A DNA stretch of 64,000 bases from Mortierella sp. BCC40632 (lineage: Eukaryota; Mortierellomycota; Mortierellomycetes; Mortierellales; Mortierellaceae): assembly GCA_011634665.1 (NCBI GenBank), contig WAEK01000002.1:186001-250000 (forward strand), given 5' to 3'. Positions 50,002 to 62,606 of the stretch are shown piece after piece. The translations under genes were made by a program, and so were the position numbers. How positions within the stretch are numbered: the first letter of the stretch is position 1; each line of letters begins with the position of its first letter. Under the pieces are notes generated by a model. The model worked only from the letters and a program-made list of their open reading frames with translations, had not been told where the DNA came from and searched no databases.

Positions 50002-53000
50002 ATGCCTCCACAAAAGTCGCAGGACATTGATGCCCTCAGGGCGCAGCTCGAAATACGCCGGCAGCAGCTTCAATCCAATTCCGCCATCAACACACCGGCT
50101 CGAAAGAATATGCTCCGCCAAGAAATTCAAACTCTTGAGCTCAAGATTGCGCAAGCGCTTGGAATCAAGGCCGATGAGGAAGAGGAAGAAGAGGCTGAGG
50201 TCGATACCTTCGCCAACAAAAGCTCAATGGCCGATCCATTTGCCCCAACATCCATCCTTCCCTTGTTCATGACGAATCCAGCCCCGAATCCAGCTCCTAT
50301 ACCCAGAATGATCAATGGCCGTGGCGACATGGCGCCACCAATTGTGGAACATGAGGAAATGGGCATTCCTATCAAGAGTGAACCCTCTCAGCTGAGTGGA
50401 GGACAGGGGACATCTATGGCTCTTGCTTGGCAAGGGCCTACACCATCTACCGCATACTCAACTAGCAGACCAATCGCTTCGACACCCAGTATCAGCTCTA
50501 AAGGATCCCTGTCAACATTTGCCCCCGTCAAGAGTGAACCAACAGTGTCAAGATTTTCCAACTTCTCAACAGCTTCGTCTAGCACCACAACCAATGAGAT
50601 GATCACTAGTGAGGTAGAGAGTATTCGATCTGCCCTTCAGGATGCAGGAGAAGACGACGTTGATTTAGATACTCTCTTAAAGGAACAAGCGCAAATGGAG
50701 CAGCGCCTTTCAACACTGAAGCGTCGAAGAGAAGAGGAAGATGAGGCTCTAGCGAGGTCGATCCAAGAAGAGGAACTACGAAAGTCCAACCGAACTATGA
50801 ATGGCACCGGTTTTGAAGCGCTTAGATCCTTTTCTTCTCCTTCATCAGCCTTGCCAGCCTATGCGTCATCTTCGTCCTCGTCCTTTGCAAGGTCTACGCC
50901 AACGTCTTCTACAAAGCCGACCGTTTCTGAATCCACATCCACTTCCGGAAAGGATGCTCTACAAGCCAGACTGGACAAAGCACGACAAGAACGGATGGAC
51001 GAAGAAATGGCGAGGATCTTTGCAGAATCAGAGGCTGCTAGTTTCGATCTTGCATCTTCATCGACAGCGACACCGGTATTCAACAACACTGTAGGATCCT
51101 CTTCTTCGTCATCGCCGCAATCCTCTTCACAACGTGCCACCGGTGAACCTGGATCTAAGTTGTCGGGATATAGAAAGCAAAAGACGTTAAGCAACTTTGG
51201 CATTACCCGAGAGCCACCACAGACTGCAGACCAGATGCTGTTCTCCATCTTTAGGCGTAGAGCCCCTGAGCTATTCCAGCAACGACCGCCAGAGCAACAG
51301 CAGCCAGAGCAACAACAGATGCAATCATCGCGATCGCAGCCATTACCATCACAATCATTCAGCCCACTGCAGCAATCGCAGACATCCTCACCAGCTCCAA
51401 ATCAACTCCAGCGATCACTATCACAGCCTCAGCAACCGTTCGGGACACAGACTTTGCCCATGTCTTCTGCCCCATCAGCAAGCGCAAGGCCAGCATATCC
51501 ACTGACCGCTCCTGGATTGACTACACCCATGAGCTCGGCACTCGGCAACTCCTCAATATCACCAGCATCTACAGCGTCAACCGCAATACCTTCATCGACA
51601 GGATCTAGTCATTCAAATCCAAACTCTGAATTGCAAGAATGCCTGAATTATACGGCGCAGATAACAAAAATTCTCGGTAAGCAAGCATGCAAAAAAAAAA
51701 AAAAAAAAGGTCCCATCAGGACCATGTTTTCAATATTTGGTTGGCAGGGATCCCCAGGCTTACCTTCTCGACTGTCTGTCTTCCTTTAATGGTTTCATCT
51801 AGAGGAATACTATTCCACTCGAAGTCAGGCTAGCTTGTCTGCCATCCAACAATTATCTGGAAACGCGCCACAAAAGTTTGGGACCGCATCGCCAACTAGC
51901 GGACCAAACTCCAACCGCAACCTGGTCGACCTTACGAAGCCCGTAGTCGATTTAACAAAGAACGTAATAGAGCTCAACAGTTCTGACGAAGATATCAGTG
52001 CGACCAAAAATCAATCAGGGCCAATGGGCTCTAGCTCTGGGCCGACTTCATCCTATTGGAACCAAAATAGGATCATGAGTGGTGCTAGCAGCAGCTCCAG
52101 CGCGGCCAACGGTCTCTCAAAATTCAAAGGGCCCAGTAGTGCTAACACATGGAGATTCACAGGCGACGTGTATGGCGATTCATCCTTTGCCCACTCTGAT
52201 AGCTACGATGACTCTGATGGCTACGATGAGTTTGGATGGGACGACGACTCATGGATCTTGAGTCAACTGAAGTCATGGGGGACTCAACGAATCTCCTCTT
52301 TTGGGTACGGCAGCCGTAACCTGACCTCTGCAGAATCAGAGAGGGAGTTACGAGAGCTTCTGTCAAACATTCAAGCGATGGAAGAAGAGATTCAGCCAAA
52401 GGATCGAACGGGAACACCAGAAGGAATGGCCTCCAACATTGTTTTACTGGAGCATCAAAAGATTGGCCTGACTTGGTTACAGAAGATGGAGGACAGTACG
52501 AATCATGGTGGCATCCTTGCAGATGACATGGTATTGTGACGCCCTGCAGTACTTTTTTCATAACTACTTTTCTATGCTAGACGTTTAATGACTGACGTTC
52601 TCGAGAAGCATTGCTCGATGTTTTGTTCAATGACTAACATTCGCCAAATATCTTTTGAATTTTTTTTTAGGGTCTTGGAAAAACAATCCAGTCGATAGCC
52701 CTGATTGTTTCGCGACCGCCAGAACCGATTGATGATCCTGTTATCTGGGACAATACTTCGGTGCACTATGTACCACCACCGGAAAATCTACTCGTGAAGA
52801 CCAAGACTACTCTGGTCGTGGCGCCTGTGGCACTGATTTTCCAGTGGGCAGAAGAGCTTCGAAATAGGACTCAACCAGGTCTGTTAAAGGTTCATATCTA
52901 CCATGGTACTGGCAAGAGCGTTGACCCAGAGTTTCTAAGGAAGCACGACGGTAAGCATTGTTCTCCGATTCCCTATTGTTTATGGCGAATCGAGCCTATT

Positions 53001-54811
53001 GACTTGGGGCTTTTTTTTTTTCTTGAATTCTTGCTAATAATGTAGTGTTGACTTTTTTTTTTTTTTTTTTTTTTTTTAGTCGTCATCACAACACCACATG
53101 CTGTATCGATCGAAATGGGCATCAAGGATGACCTCTGTCCTCATAAGAACAAGGTGATTGGATCGCTGTTCAAGGTCAAGTTCCACCGAGTCATCATTGA
53201 TGAGGCTCATGTCATAAAGAACAGGGATACAAAGGCCTCCAGAGCCTGTGCAAGGCTTGCCGCTACCTATCGCTGGTGTCTAACAGGTAATTTGCTAGAG
53301 ATGAATGATAATTTTAAAGCTGCTATTAAAAAAGAAAGAAAGAAAAGAAAAGAAAAGAAGGAACTAGCAACCTACTGACCTTTCTGCTATTTTATTTCAT
53401 CTCAGGAACACCTGTACAAAACAACATCGATGAGCTCTACTCCTTGATCCGATTCCTTAGGATAAGACCATACTGCGAATGGGATGAATTCAGGACCAAG
53501 ATATCCAATCCGATGAAGAAGTACGACAAGTATGGTCCAACGATGCAGCGAGTCCAAGCTTTGTTGAAAGCCATTTGTCTTCGAAGGACAAAGACCAGTA
53601 CGGTGGATGGCAAGCCGATTCTTGAGCTGCCTCCTCGAAATATCACAAGAGTCGCGACAGACTTCTCCCCGGATGAGCGTGCGTTCTATGATGCATTGGA
53701 GACCAGGACCAGGGAAAGGTTTAATGCATATGTGAAGGCTGGCACAGTGATGAAGCACTATTCCAATGTAAGCAGCTACAATGGATATATGAGGCTTGTC
53801 CATTTTTTTTTTCCCTGTTTCACAAGGGATTCACAGACACACATATACTCATGTGTAACCTTTCTTTTTATTACTCTTGATATGCAAAATAGGTATTGGT
53901 CCTTCTTTTGCGACTACGGCAAGCCTGCTGTCATCCACACTTGATCACAGATTATGACAAGATCGAAGAGATAGAGCCTGATCAGACAAAGCATGTGGAA
54001 AAGCTCTTGGATAGTCTTGTGGAAAGTGTTCAGCGACGTTTGATGAACCAGGTATTGGATGTAATCGAGTGCCCCATTTGTATGGATATCGGCGAAGAAT
54101 CGATCATTCTTGTCAAGTGTGGACATGTCTACTGTCGCGACTGTATTACAGGTAAGTCTTTTTCTTTTTCTTTTTTTTTTGTTGGTGGCGATAACATGTT
54201 CATCTCACTGCTTGATTGTCGCCCCTTCTCCTCTCCCTAATATTTACCGAGCTTATCGGCTTCTGAACTGGCCAAATTTCTAAAATTTTACTCACCTTTC
54301 TCTCTGAAACGATAGCTCATTTAATGCGACATGAAGATGACGACCGCAAATGTCCTGAATGTCGAGGCCTCACAAAGCTTGATGAGCTGGTACCTGTTTC
54401 TGCCTTCAACGCTCGATTCAAGCCACTCCCACCTCCAGAAAAGGAGAATGCAAAGGGCAAGGATAGGGCGACGGATCAGGATGGAGATGGCAACGGTGAT
54501 CTTGAAGAGAAATTGCCAGCGGTGGAGGTACCAACGAATCTGGACAAGTGGATTAGCAGCACCAAGATTGACCAGATGATTACAGTTGTTCATGGTGCAA
54601 TTCAAAAGCGCGAGAAGGTCATTGTCTTTTCACAGTTTACGTCGCTGTTGACACTAATTGAGCGTCCTCTTCACGAGGCCAACATCCGGTACTTGAAGGC
54701 AAGTCTCTTTCTCTCTTTCTCTTTGTATCTCTCTTTTTTTTTTTTGTTGATTCTTTTTTAAGGGAGAGGGTCCATTCTGACTCGAACCGCCTTATCTCTT
54801 CCTCTTCCTCT

Positions 54812-54859
<48 letters not shown>

Positions 54860-55105
54860 TGATTAGTACGATGGCAAAATGACGCCAGAGGCTAGAAATA
54901 ACTCTGTGCACCGAATGATGGAGGATCCCAGTTACTCTGTCATGCTGGTTAGTCTCAAATGTGGATCGCTTGGACTCAACCTTACCTGTGCCAACCAGTA
55001 AGTACCATCCAATTCTTGTCATCTATCGTCTTGGGACCTCGAGGATAAGACTATTTTGTCAACATTGAAAAAAAAAAAAAAAAAAAAGATAACTCTGGAT
55101 TAACC

Positions 55106-55141
<36 letters not shown>

Positions 55142-55529
55142 CTTATCTTCTCCCCTTGCTACCAGTGTTGTGATTATGGACCCATGGTGGAACCCTGCTC
55201 TCGAAAATCAGGCGATTGATCGTGTTCACCGTATTGGACAGCAAAGGCCTGTGCATGTACATCGACTTGGTATCCCCAACACTGTCGAGGATCGGATCCT
55301 GGTCCTTCAACAAAAGAAGCAGGCCATCGCGGATGGCGCTCTGGGTGAAGGAGAAGTACCCAAGTTACAGAAACTTGGTGTAAGTCGATTGGTTGGACTT
55401 AGATTTTTTTTTTTTTTTTTTGCAGAAGAGAAAGAGAAAGTGTGTGTGTTTACCTGGTACTAACTCGACTCCTGTCGTGTCTTTTATTGCCACTAGCTTC
55501 AAGAGCTCATGTACCTCTTCCGTGGATAA
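50002..55529 (+). CDS. SNF2-family helicase with inserted RING finger (Uls1/Rad16-like)
   Basis: DNA translocase and probable E3 ubiquitin ligase, nuclear. Ten exons: 50002-51676, 51803-52530, 52671-52950, 53080-53286, 53406-53767, 53893-54151, 54316-54698, 54867-54997, 55166-55379 and 55497-55529, giving 1423 residues. Intron 7 begins with GC (AAG|GCAAGT). The N-terminus has a coiled coil (about 8-55), Ser/Gln-rich regions, a UIM-like block ([14 protein letters not shown]) and clustered SUMO-interaction-like motifs ([23 protein letters not shown]; about 597-622). The ATPase has GLGKTIQS (about 802) and [10 protein letters not shown]. The C3HC4 RING (about 1143-1190) shows [20 protein letters not shown] and CPECR. 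Helicase motif VI is [14 protein letters not shown]; the end is [10 protein letters not shown]. No HIRAN domain is seen, which favours Uls1/Rad16 over Rad5/HLTF. A SUMO-targeted ligase role is inferred. Confidence 0.88.
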
Positions 55530-55682
55530 TACCGTATCATCCATTAGATATAGCAAAGTATATGATTTCCTTTTCCTTTTTTTTTTTTTTTTTTTCATAT
55601 TGTTTCCAAAGAAATTTGCACTTGATACACTATCAGTCTCTGATATAAAACAGATCGGCGGTCGCTCATGATTGTTGGATAC

Positions 55683-55888
55683 TCAACAAATACATGTGTT
55701 CTCAAGACAAGAGGAGGAAGACTTGTTCAACAGATCATACTCAAATATGTATTTTTTTTTTTTTTCAAAATTTTTTTACAAAAATTTACAATGGAACTCC
55801 TCAAAGGAATCTCTCGCTCAATCGATGTTGTCGACACTGCTGAAATGGGACTGTTCAACCCTGTTCCAGTCTCATCCTCAATTAATCC

Positions 55889-55919
<31 letters not shown>

Positions 55920-58900
55920 AACTGTTGTTGTTGTTGTTGAGGGGAAGGGACACCTCGCCCATCCTTTCTAGTGCCTCGTCCTCGATCTGATCGTGCTAAC
56001 CTTGCTTGAACAGAATCAAGCAACTGCTGACGTTGTTCTCCAAACCGCCAGACCTTCAACAACGCCTCAATCTCTTGAACTCGATGAAGAGAGGCCGCAG
56101 CTGCAGCAAGGGACTTGGGAGTAACGACATTACTGGCCCCTGTTGTTGATGTCGAACCATTCAAGGCGGCCAAGGCCGAGGCGGTGGTTTGTCCTGAAGT
56201 CGAACCTGTTGTTCCAAAGACAAGACTGCTGTAACTACTGATACTACTCGTTCTTCGTCGATGGGCTGCTGCCAAGGCCGCAGCTGCTGAACTCGATGAG
56301 GATCCAACAGAAGAAACAGTCGTATCCATGGATGATCTTGCCGTCGCCGGCTCACCCGCACTGGCATTGTCATTCCATTGAGCAGGGATCATACTCAAAT
56401 TGATGAGTTGTTGCATCTCCTCTGTCACCTGAAGTGCCTCATCCAATACATAGATCTCACTCATCGCGAGACTCGTCTCCAAAAGCACCTGAACAATGGG
56501 TCGCATCCCCATTCGGATAGCTCGGAAGAGCAAATGTTGATTCTTGGGATGCATGGGTGGGTAAGGATCATCATAATTCATACTCTTCTCCAGACTCACA
56601 CTACAGTCCACAATGAGCCAACGAATTAGATCCGCAAGCTTTTTCAAACTCTCCTCTTTGGCTTCTTCTTCAGGAGTCAGGAGCACCTGTCCATTGCTCA
56701 TTAGATCTACCGTCGTCACAGCCCCCTCCGCAAGAGCGTTCATCTTGTTGATCGATCCATGTGGAGATACAAAGGACGCCGTGGATCGCTTACGTGCATG
56801 TCCTCCTCCACTTCCATAATGTCCCGAGAGTGTCATACCATAGATCCCTAGACCAGACATTCCAGGACTGGTCGGACTATTGTTTCCTGTACCACTCGAT
56901 CCTGGCGTCGCTGTAGTGTTGATTGAATCCATGGCCAGTCGATCGATACTCTTGCTCTTCAACAATACTTGAATCACTCCTTCACGTCGTTTGGTCAATG
57001 CATTTACATCCGCACCAGCATCAACCAAGATTTTAAGTGCTGGCGCTGGATCCTGATTGTAATGGACTACAAAGTGCAAGGCTGTCCATTGATTGCTATC
57101 CTTGGCATTCACATCCACATCGCGGGTCAGGAGCAACATCAACGAATCCAAGAATGGCTTCTCACTTGAACAAAGTAAATGAAGAGGAGTCCACATGACA
57201 GGTCCCTTAGCATCCACCTCTGCACCTGAATCCAAAAGCAACCGCATGGGTTCCAGTGGAGTGGTCCGAGCACGCTCGGCAAGGTAATGCAAAGGTGTCT
57301 GTCTTGTTGAACTGACTGCATTCGGATTGGCGCCACGGTCGAGCAAGAACTTTAGGACAGCTGGCGGAGGGTTAGGTCGTGAACACAGATGATGCAAGAG
57401 TGTCTGCTTCGTCTTGCTATCAAATGCGTTGATCTCTGCTCCACGGTTGATAAGCAACTCCATGACGGGGATACTGGGTACCTGGTTGGCCTCCAGGTCT
57501 GCAACAGCAGCCAGCAATGGAGTATGATCTGTGATAGGATCTCGTTGGTTGACTGAGATTCCTTGAGAGAGGAGTGTGTTGATAGTTTTGACATCGCCCT
57601 TCACAACCGCTTCCCAGATCGGGACGCTCTTTCGTTTAGGTGATGTTGGGGGTGCGTTTAGAGACATGTCTAGGACAGCTCGAAGGATCGATGTATTACG
57701 TTTAGGGAAACTAGGCGACTTTGGCGGCTTCAGGGGCTCAATCAGTGCCCTGGCCGATGCCAATGTTGAGTCGCCCATTGTGGATCCAGACTCTAATTCA
57801 AAGTAGAATGGGTCACTGATGTATTAGTCACAGGTTGCCATGTTATCTATAGAGGAGAGTAGAGGGAGTCTAGTAAAAGACTTTACCCATGTGAGTCATC
57901 TTAGAGCATCCAGCAGAAAGAAAGAAAGAAAAGCAAGCCAAACTCACCTGGCATATGTGAAGGAGTAGGTACCACGGAAATAAGCGAAATTGGCTTCTTG
58001 GCACTAAGTTGGATACCAGTAGTCCCGCGGTTGATTGGTTCGCGGACATGGAGATCAAAAGACTTATTGGCCATCTCTTTGAGTTGTGAACGAATAACGA
58101 CCAAGCCAGGTCGTTGAGATGGGTCGCGAGAACACATTCGTCGGATAAGTGACTCCATGGCTGTCGGTAGAGTCATCGTTCCATGTGGTGTGGTGAGCAT
58201 TGGTAGTGGAGCACCAGATCGGGTCCCAGTGATGGATTCTTCGAGCCTGAGCGGCTGTTGGTCGGAAGAAGTTGATCTCAGGAATTGGTTCGCAAGAGAC
58301 CGGTGTCCTGTCATGATCTCCAGCATCAAGACGCCCAAGGAATAAATATCGGATGCTGCTGTACAAGGATTTAGTTCAGGGTTTGCTAGTCGCTCTGGCG
58401 CTGTGTAGAGCAATATCTTTTCAGACACACTTCCACCCTGAACATAACGTGGACTTGTCCCGCTTGCAGCTGCTTCAGCTGCCTCGGCCGCCTCGGACTT
58501 GCGGACAGATCGCGAGGTCTGGCCAAAATCCGTGAGAACGGCAGTGGGTCCATTCTCAACCAGAACATTGTCGCTATGCAGGTTCATATGCAGTACACCA
58601 TGCTCATGCAGAAATAACAGCCCGTTTGCAATCCCTCGGACCAGCCTGATTTTGTCCATCCAGTCAAGAGCCACTCCCTGAGGTAGCTTTAGAAATTCAT
58701 GGAGTGTGCCGTGTGCAGAGGGTTTGGTGACGATCCAGTCTCGAGAACTAGTCCGGTCCTGTGGCGATGGAGAAGAGCCCAGAGTGCCAGCTCTTGGGCC
58801 ATTGCTGTAGTGGTTGTTGCTGTTGCCACCAGCGGGTGAGTTGCTGAGGGTAGGGGGTATCGATGAAGGAGCAGAGGGATGCTCGCGAGTGGCGCCATAA

Positions 58901-59690
58901 AACGTAACAACATTGGGCGAGAAGTCCCGCAGCTTGGTGAACGCAAGGAGCATATCACGAAAGTCGGCGGGATGACGACTCCATTTCAATACGACAGGCA
59001 CATAGGCTGGTTCGAGGCCAGGTGAGGATGGTTGGGAAGACAGAGACGATGCTGAAGAGGCCGAATGGACAGAGGCATTATCTGAAGTGAGCTTAACAAG
59101 GGATCCACCATGAACCTCGGAGAACTCGGTTGCCTTGATGAGCGGGTGCTTTATTATCTAGAGAAAGGAATCACACGAGGAACCGTTAGAAGGAAGGAAA
59201 GAATATATATATATATATATTATATATATAATGAGCTTGTGCTTATTTGCACAAGCTGGTTATATTAACGTGTATGAGAGAGAAAGAGAGAGAAACTCGA
59301 ATGTGGCCAGTTCTCACTCTCTCTAGGCTGTGTCCACCAATTTGCTCGTGTCCGCTTTTGTACTCGTGTCCATCCAACCTTTCCCCAACTTCTAGACCTC
59401 CTCCCCCCCTTTCCCTCTCTCTGTCTCTCTCCAGACACATGCACTTGTTACTGCCAAGACTCTGGGCATGGACAATGGACAATGCCCTGCTCTGTTCATG
59501 TCAAGAGACGACGTGACGTCCATGTCTGCAGTACACTGAGCAATGAGCCAATGGGTCTGCGAAGGGGTGGGGTGTTGGTAATATTTGCTCGAGCCCTTCT
59601 CTCCTTCGATACCCCCTGGCAGTAACCTCCAAGCACAGTCGCGAGCATGTAGGCAAAGATGCTTACATTGTTAAAGTCGATCGTTTGCAT
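55683..59690 (-). CDS. kinase-like domain fused to ankyrin repeats, catalytic Asp replaced
   Basis: Exons are 59690-59667 (eight codons), 59157-57948 and 57792 to a stop at 55727, giving 1099 residues. Alternatively a last intron (donor GTAAAT near 55769) leads to a stop at 55683. The kinase fold covers about 15-395: PVVLKW (Lys66), a Ser-rich insert, HMNLHSDNVLV where the HRD motif should stand (Asn200 for Asp), LTDFGQ (218), YTAPERL, SDIYSLGVLMLEIM and SQRPG. Loss of the HRD Asp predicts a pseudokinase or a very weak kinase. From about 460 to 690 there are six to seven ankyrin repeats (TPLLAAVADL, TLLHHLCSRP, TPLHYLAER, TPLHLLCSS, TALHFVVHY). A Ser/Ala-rich tail with a Gln tract ends the protein. 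It probably acts as a signalling scaffold. It is tail to tail with the SNF2-RING gene. Confidence 0.82.
55891..55939 (-). repeat. CAG/CAA repeat coding a glutamine tract
   Basis: Trinucleotide run that codes for about 16 glutamines (one Leu break nearby) in the C-terminal tail of the kinase-ankyrin protein. It is likely length-variable between strains. Confidence 0.85.
59203..59231. repeat. AT microsatellite in intron 1 of the kinase-ankyrin gene
   Basis: AT dinucleotides with one register break, located about 45 bases upstream (sense strand) of the exon 2 acceptor. Confidence 0.85.
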
Positions 59691-60144
59691 CGTCGCTTGA
59701 CCGGGTCCGACGGCGGGGACAGGGTTTGGAATACGCGGCGAGAGATGATGGTGGCGGTATGTGAGAGAGAGAAAGAGAAGAGGTGTGTGTGTGTGTGTTT
59801 GTGTAAGAGTGGGAGAATGGCGGGTAAAAGGGATGAAAGATGCGATGAAGGGGGAGAGAAGGAGAGAAGGAGAAAAGGAGGAGAAACAGAAAGAAAGAGA
59901 ATGCGCGCCCTGTTCAATGGTGAGAGAGAGAAAGAGAGAGAGAAGGAGAAAGGGGGATGCAAACAGACCCGTCGGTGTCTGTGTGGTGGTGGTGGGTTTG
60001 TGTGTGGGGAAGGAGAGAGTATGAGAGTATGAGGAGAGTGACAGTCAGGGCCAGCGCCATCATAGTAAAAGAGAAAAGCGAGGCTCTCTTGAATTTCGCA
60101 TGCGCCGTTTCGTGTGGCTCAGCCCGTTTCTCTTCTCCCTTTCT

Positions 60145-60175
<31 letters not shown>

Positions 60176-60310
60176 TCTCTCTCGCTCTCGCTCTCTCGTC
60201 GACCGCACCCGCCATCGCCATCCTCGATCGACTTTGCCACAGCCACCCCGCGGAGGAACCGCATCAACCCCGTCGACCCACCCCCCACGCCCTGAACTAC
60301 TCCTTACACC
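59691..60310. promoter_or_regulatory. divergent promoter of the kinase-ankyrin gene and the RRM gene
   Basis: A 620-bp space with GA tracts on the left and CT tracts on the right (60145-60200), so that each gene has a pyrimidine-rich leader in its own sense direction. No TATA box was seen. Confidence 0.5.
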
Positions 60311-61082
60311 ATGGCCACACGAGACAGCTCCAAAAGTACCCTCTACGTGGGTAAGCATCTACTTAACAAGTCATGGTTCAACATTCGACTCGGGCATATT
60401 TTTTTTTTTTTTACATATATTTTTTGCAGGAAACTAATCACGCAACGGGAATGGAATAAAAATGTCTTGGTAGGCGGTCTTGATGAGCAAGTGACAACCC
60501 AGGTGCTACATGCTGCATTCATCCCATTTGGTGAAATTACACAGATCGAGATTCCACCAGACCCAACGTCAAGTAAGTTTTCTCGATGACTGTACCTCAT
60601 CCTTGGTCGAGACTCTCCTTTTACATGATCCGCATACTAGCGCCCTTTCTTTTTCTCTCTTTTTTTCCCTTCCTTCTTTCCCTGATGAGAGCCCTGTTGC
60701 ATTTTCTTTGCTACTTCTTTCTTCTTATTCTTCCAGCTAACCCACTCCGAATATTCCATACTCTGGATAATCTTTTTTATTTTCTTTTTTTTCTTTTTGC
60801 TCTTTATTAGCCGCGCCTCACCGTGGTTTTGGATTTGTGGAGTTTGAGTATCCAGAGGACGCCAAGGCAGCACAGGACAATATGCATCTATCAGAGCTAT
60901 TTGGCAGGACAATCAAGGTCAACCTCGCCAAGCCCTTGAAAGGCGGTACAGGAGCTGGAGGCATTGGCCGTGGACCTGAACGTGCGATCTGGGCAGATGA
61001 GGAATGGCTAAAGCAGAATGTCATGGTTGGAGATGAGCCAGGCTCGGGCGAAGGCAATGAAAACCAGGATTCGGCCCCATAA
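60311..61082 (+). CDS. single-RRM protein matching the RNA-binding half of cyclophilin E (PPIE)
   Basis: Exons are 60311-60350, 60474-60572 and 60811-61082 (GT-AG), giving 136 residues. Joined exons read [12 protein letters not shown] (RNP2), [32 protein letters not shown] (RNP1), [15 protein letters not shown], then [11 protein letters not shown]. The wording is that of the RRM and adjacent W-x-D-x-x-W-L-K motif of cyclophilin E/Cyp33, a spliceosome-associated peptidyl-prolyl isomerase. The cyclophilin domain is absent: the frame stops at 61082 in a Gly/Glu-rich tail and an AATAAA follows 42 bases later. A binding role in the spliceosome or with chromatin factors is inferred from the family. 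Whether loss of the isomerase half is specific to this lineage is unknown. Confidence 0.85.
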
Positions 61083-61123
61083 TCATGAACTATCAAACTT
61101 TTAGACAAGTGGAGAAGAAAAGT

Positions 61124-61129
61124 AATAAA
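61124..61129 (+). terminator. polyadenylation signal of the RRM gene
   Basis: AATAAA, 42 bases after the stop codon. Confidence 0.55.
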
Positions 61130-61545
61130 ATGAGCAACTCGACAATGCGGAGCAAAAAAAAAAAAAAGAAGCGGCGAACGGCTTTGGATAATGGACAGAA
61201 ATTATGGTGAAATTTCCCGGGTCGGCGAATAACATTTAAAGATCCAAAGTGAGCAGGAACATCACAGGTGGCGCTAGGGTTTTGGACTACAATTCAAGGA
61301 ATAGGGAATTCATTATGGACTAAGAAAGAAGACAAGGGACCTCCCCCTCCCCCTCCATTAAAAAGAATTAGCAGCCAGACCGAACCTAGTCATCGCTAGG
61401 ATCCAAGTGAGTCGTGGTAATAACGTCACGGCGATCTCAACAGGACATTCAGCAATGGTATCAAATCAGGTACGAAACCACTAGACACCGCCACTCCACG
61501 GCCATTCGATTTCAAAGCTAAGGCGATCGATAGGAGGTAGAGAGA

Positions 61546-61767
61546 ATGAACACCAAGCTCAATATGTCACCTTCTAGCCACACAGCGACAACTTGCGCCA
61601 CGATCATTCTGGCTATTCTTGCATTTACCCATTTTTACTGGCCCACGTTATACTCTAGATGGAAAAAAGATCATCTAGATATTTTGTCTTTTGTGATTAG
61701 CAATGCGGAGCAAACCATCACAAATGACGTGAGCGTATCTAGCGGGAATGGACCAAGCGAGCTTTGA
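61546..61767 (+). CDS. hypothetical 73-residue ORF with one membrane helix (weak)
   Basis: An ATG-led frame codes for a short N-terminus, one hydrophobic helix (CATIILAILAFTHFYW) and a polar tail. No neighbouring exon or family is recognised. It may be a genuine small membrane protein or a chance frame in an intergenic stretch. Confidence 0.15.
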   Translation: MNTKLNMSPSSHTATTCATIILAILAFTHFYWPTLYSRWKKDHLDILSFVISNAEQTITNDVSVSSGNGPSEL

Positions 61768-62572
61768 AGAAGAAGAGGAAGAAAAGTGAAATGAAAGGCA
61801 GTATTCTGACTTGCGCCTCTAACCTTGCATTGGATTCGATAGAATGCAAAAGGCAGGCCCTCCACAAGGATATAGATAGTAGCGCTTAACTTCAGCGAGA
61901 ATGTTGAGTTCGATTGCGACCAAAACGAGAAACTCTACGTTACGCCGAGATGGTGATATTCAAGATCCACAAGCATCCTATAACAAGTCTTTCATTGAAA
62001 AAATTGAATTCAAAAAAGCTACTTCATGATTGACTGAACAAGGGGGGGGACCGAAATACCTCTTTCTTTTGGAATGCCTTTTAGTCATGGCACCAGCCTC
62101 GAGATAAATCAAGAGCCTAGGAGGAGGATGGGAGGTCAGGCTACAATTGAGACTCGTTCGAGAAATCAAGACAAATTTATTATCAATCTACCATTCTGGC
62201 ATCTAGAGAATTTGAGAAGAAAGGGCGTAATAGTGAGGAAAAGATGATTTGAAAATGAGCATCGGTAAGCTTGTCTGCGCGATAGCCTGTCCCGTGTAAA
62301 CCTTCCAGCCAAGGAATTATGGTAGACGGGTGCTCTCTATCTCTATCTCTATCTCTCTATCTACCACACGACGTGGTGTAGACTCGCAAGACGATGCGTG
62401 TTTCTGAGCCAATTGTCGTTACACACTGCAACTCCATGACTTGTGGATATTAGCAGGGCTGTCAGGCTTCCAGGGTAGTATCTCGACGCACATAATCTAC
62501 ATCAAGCAAACAAAGAAACTGGCAAATAATTAACCCGATTCTCCTGAAAAATTTGTAGTAATATAATAACAG

Positions 62573-62606
<34 letters not shown>

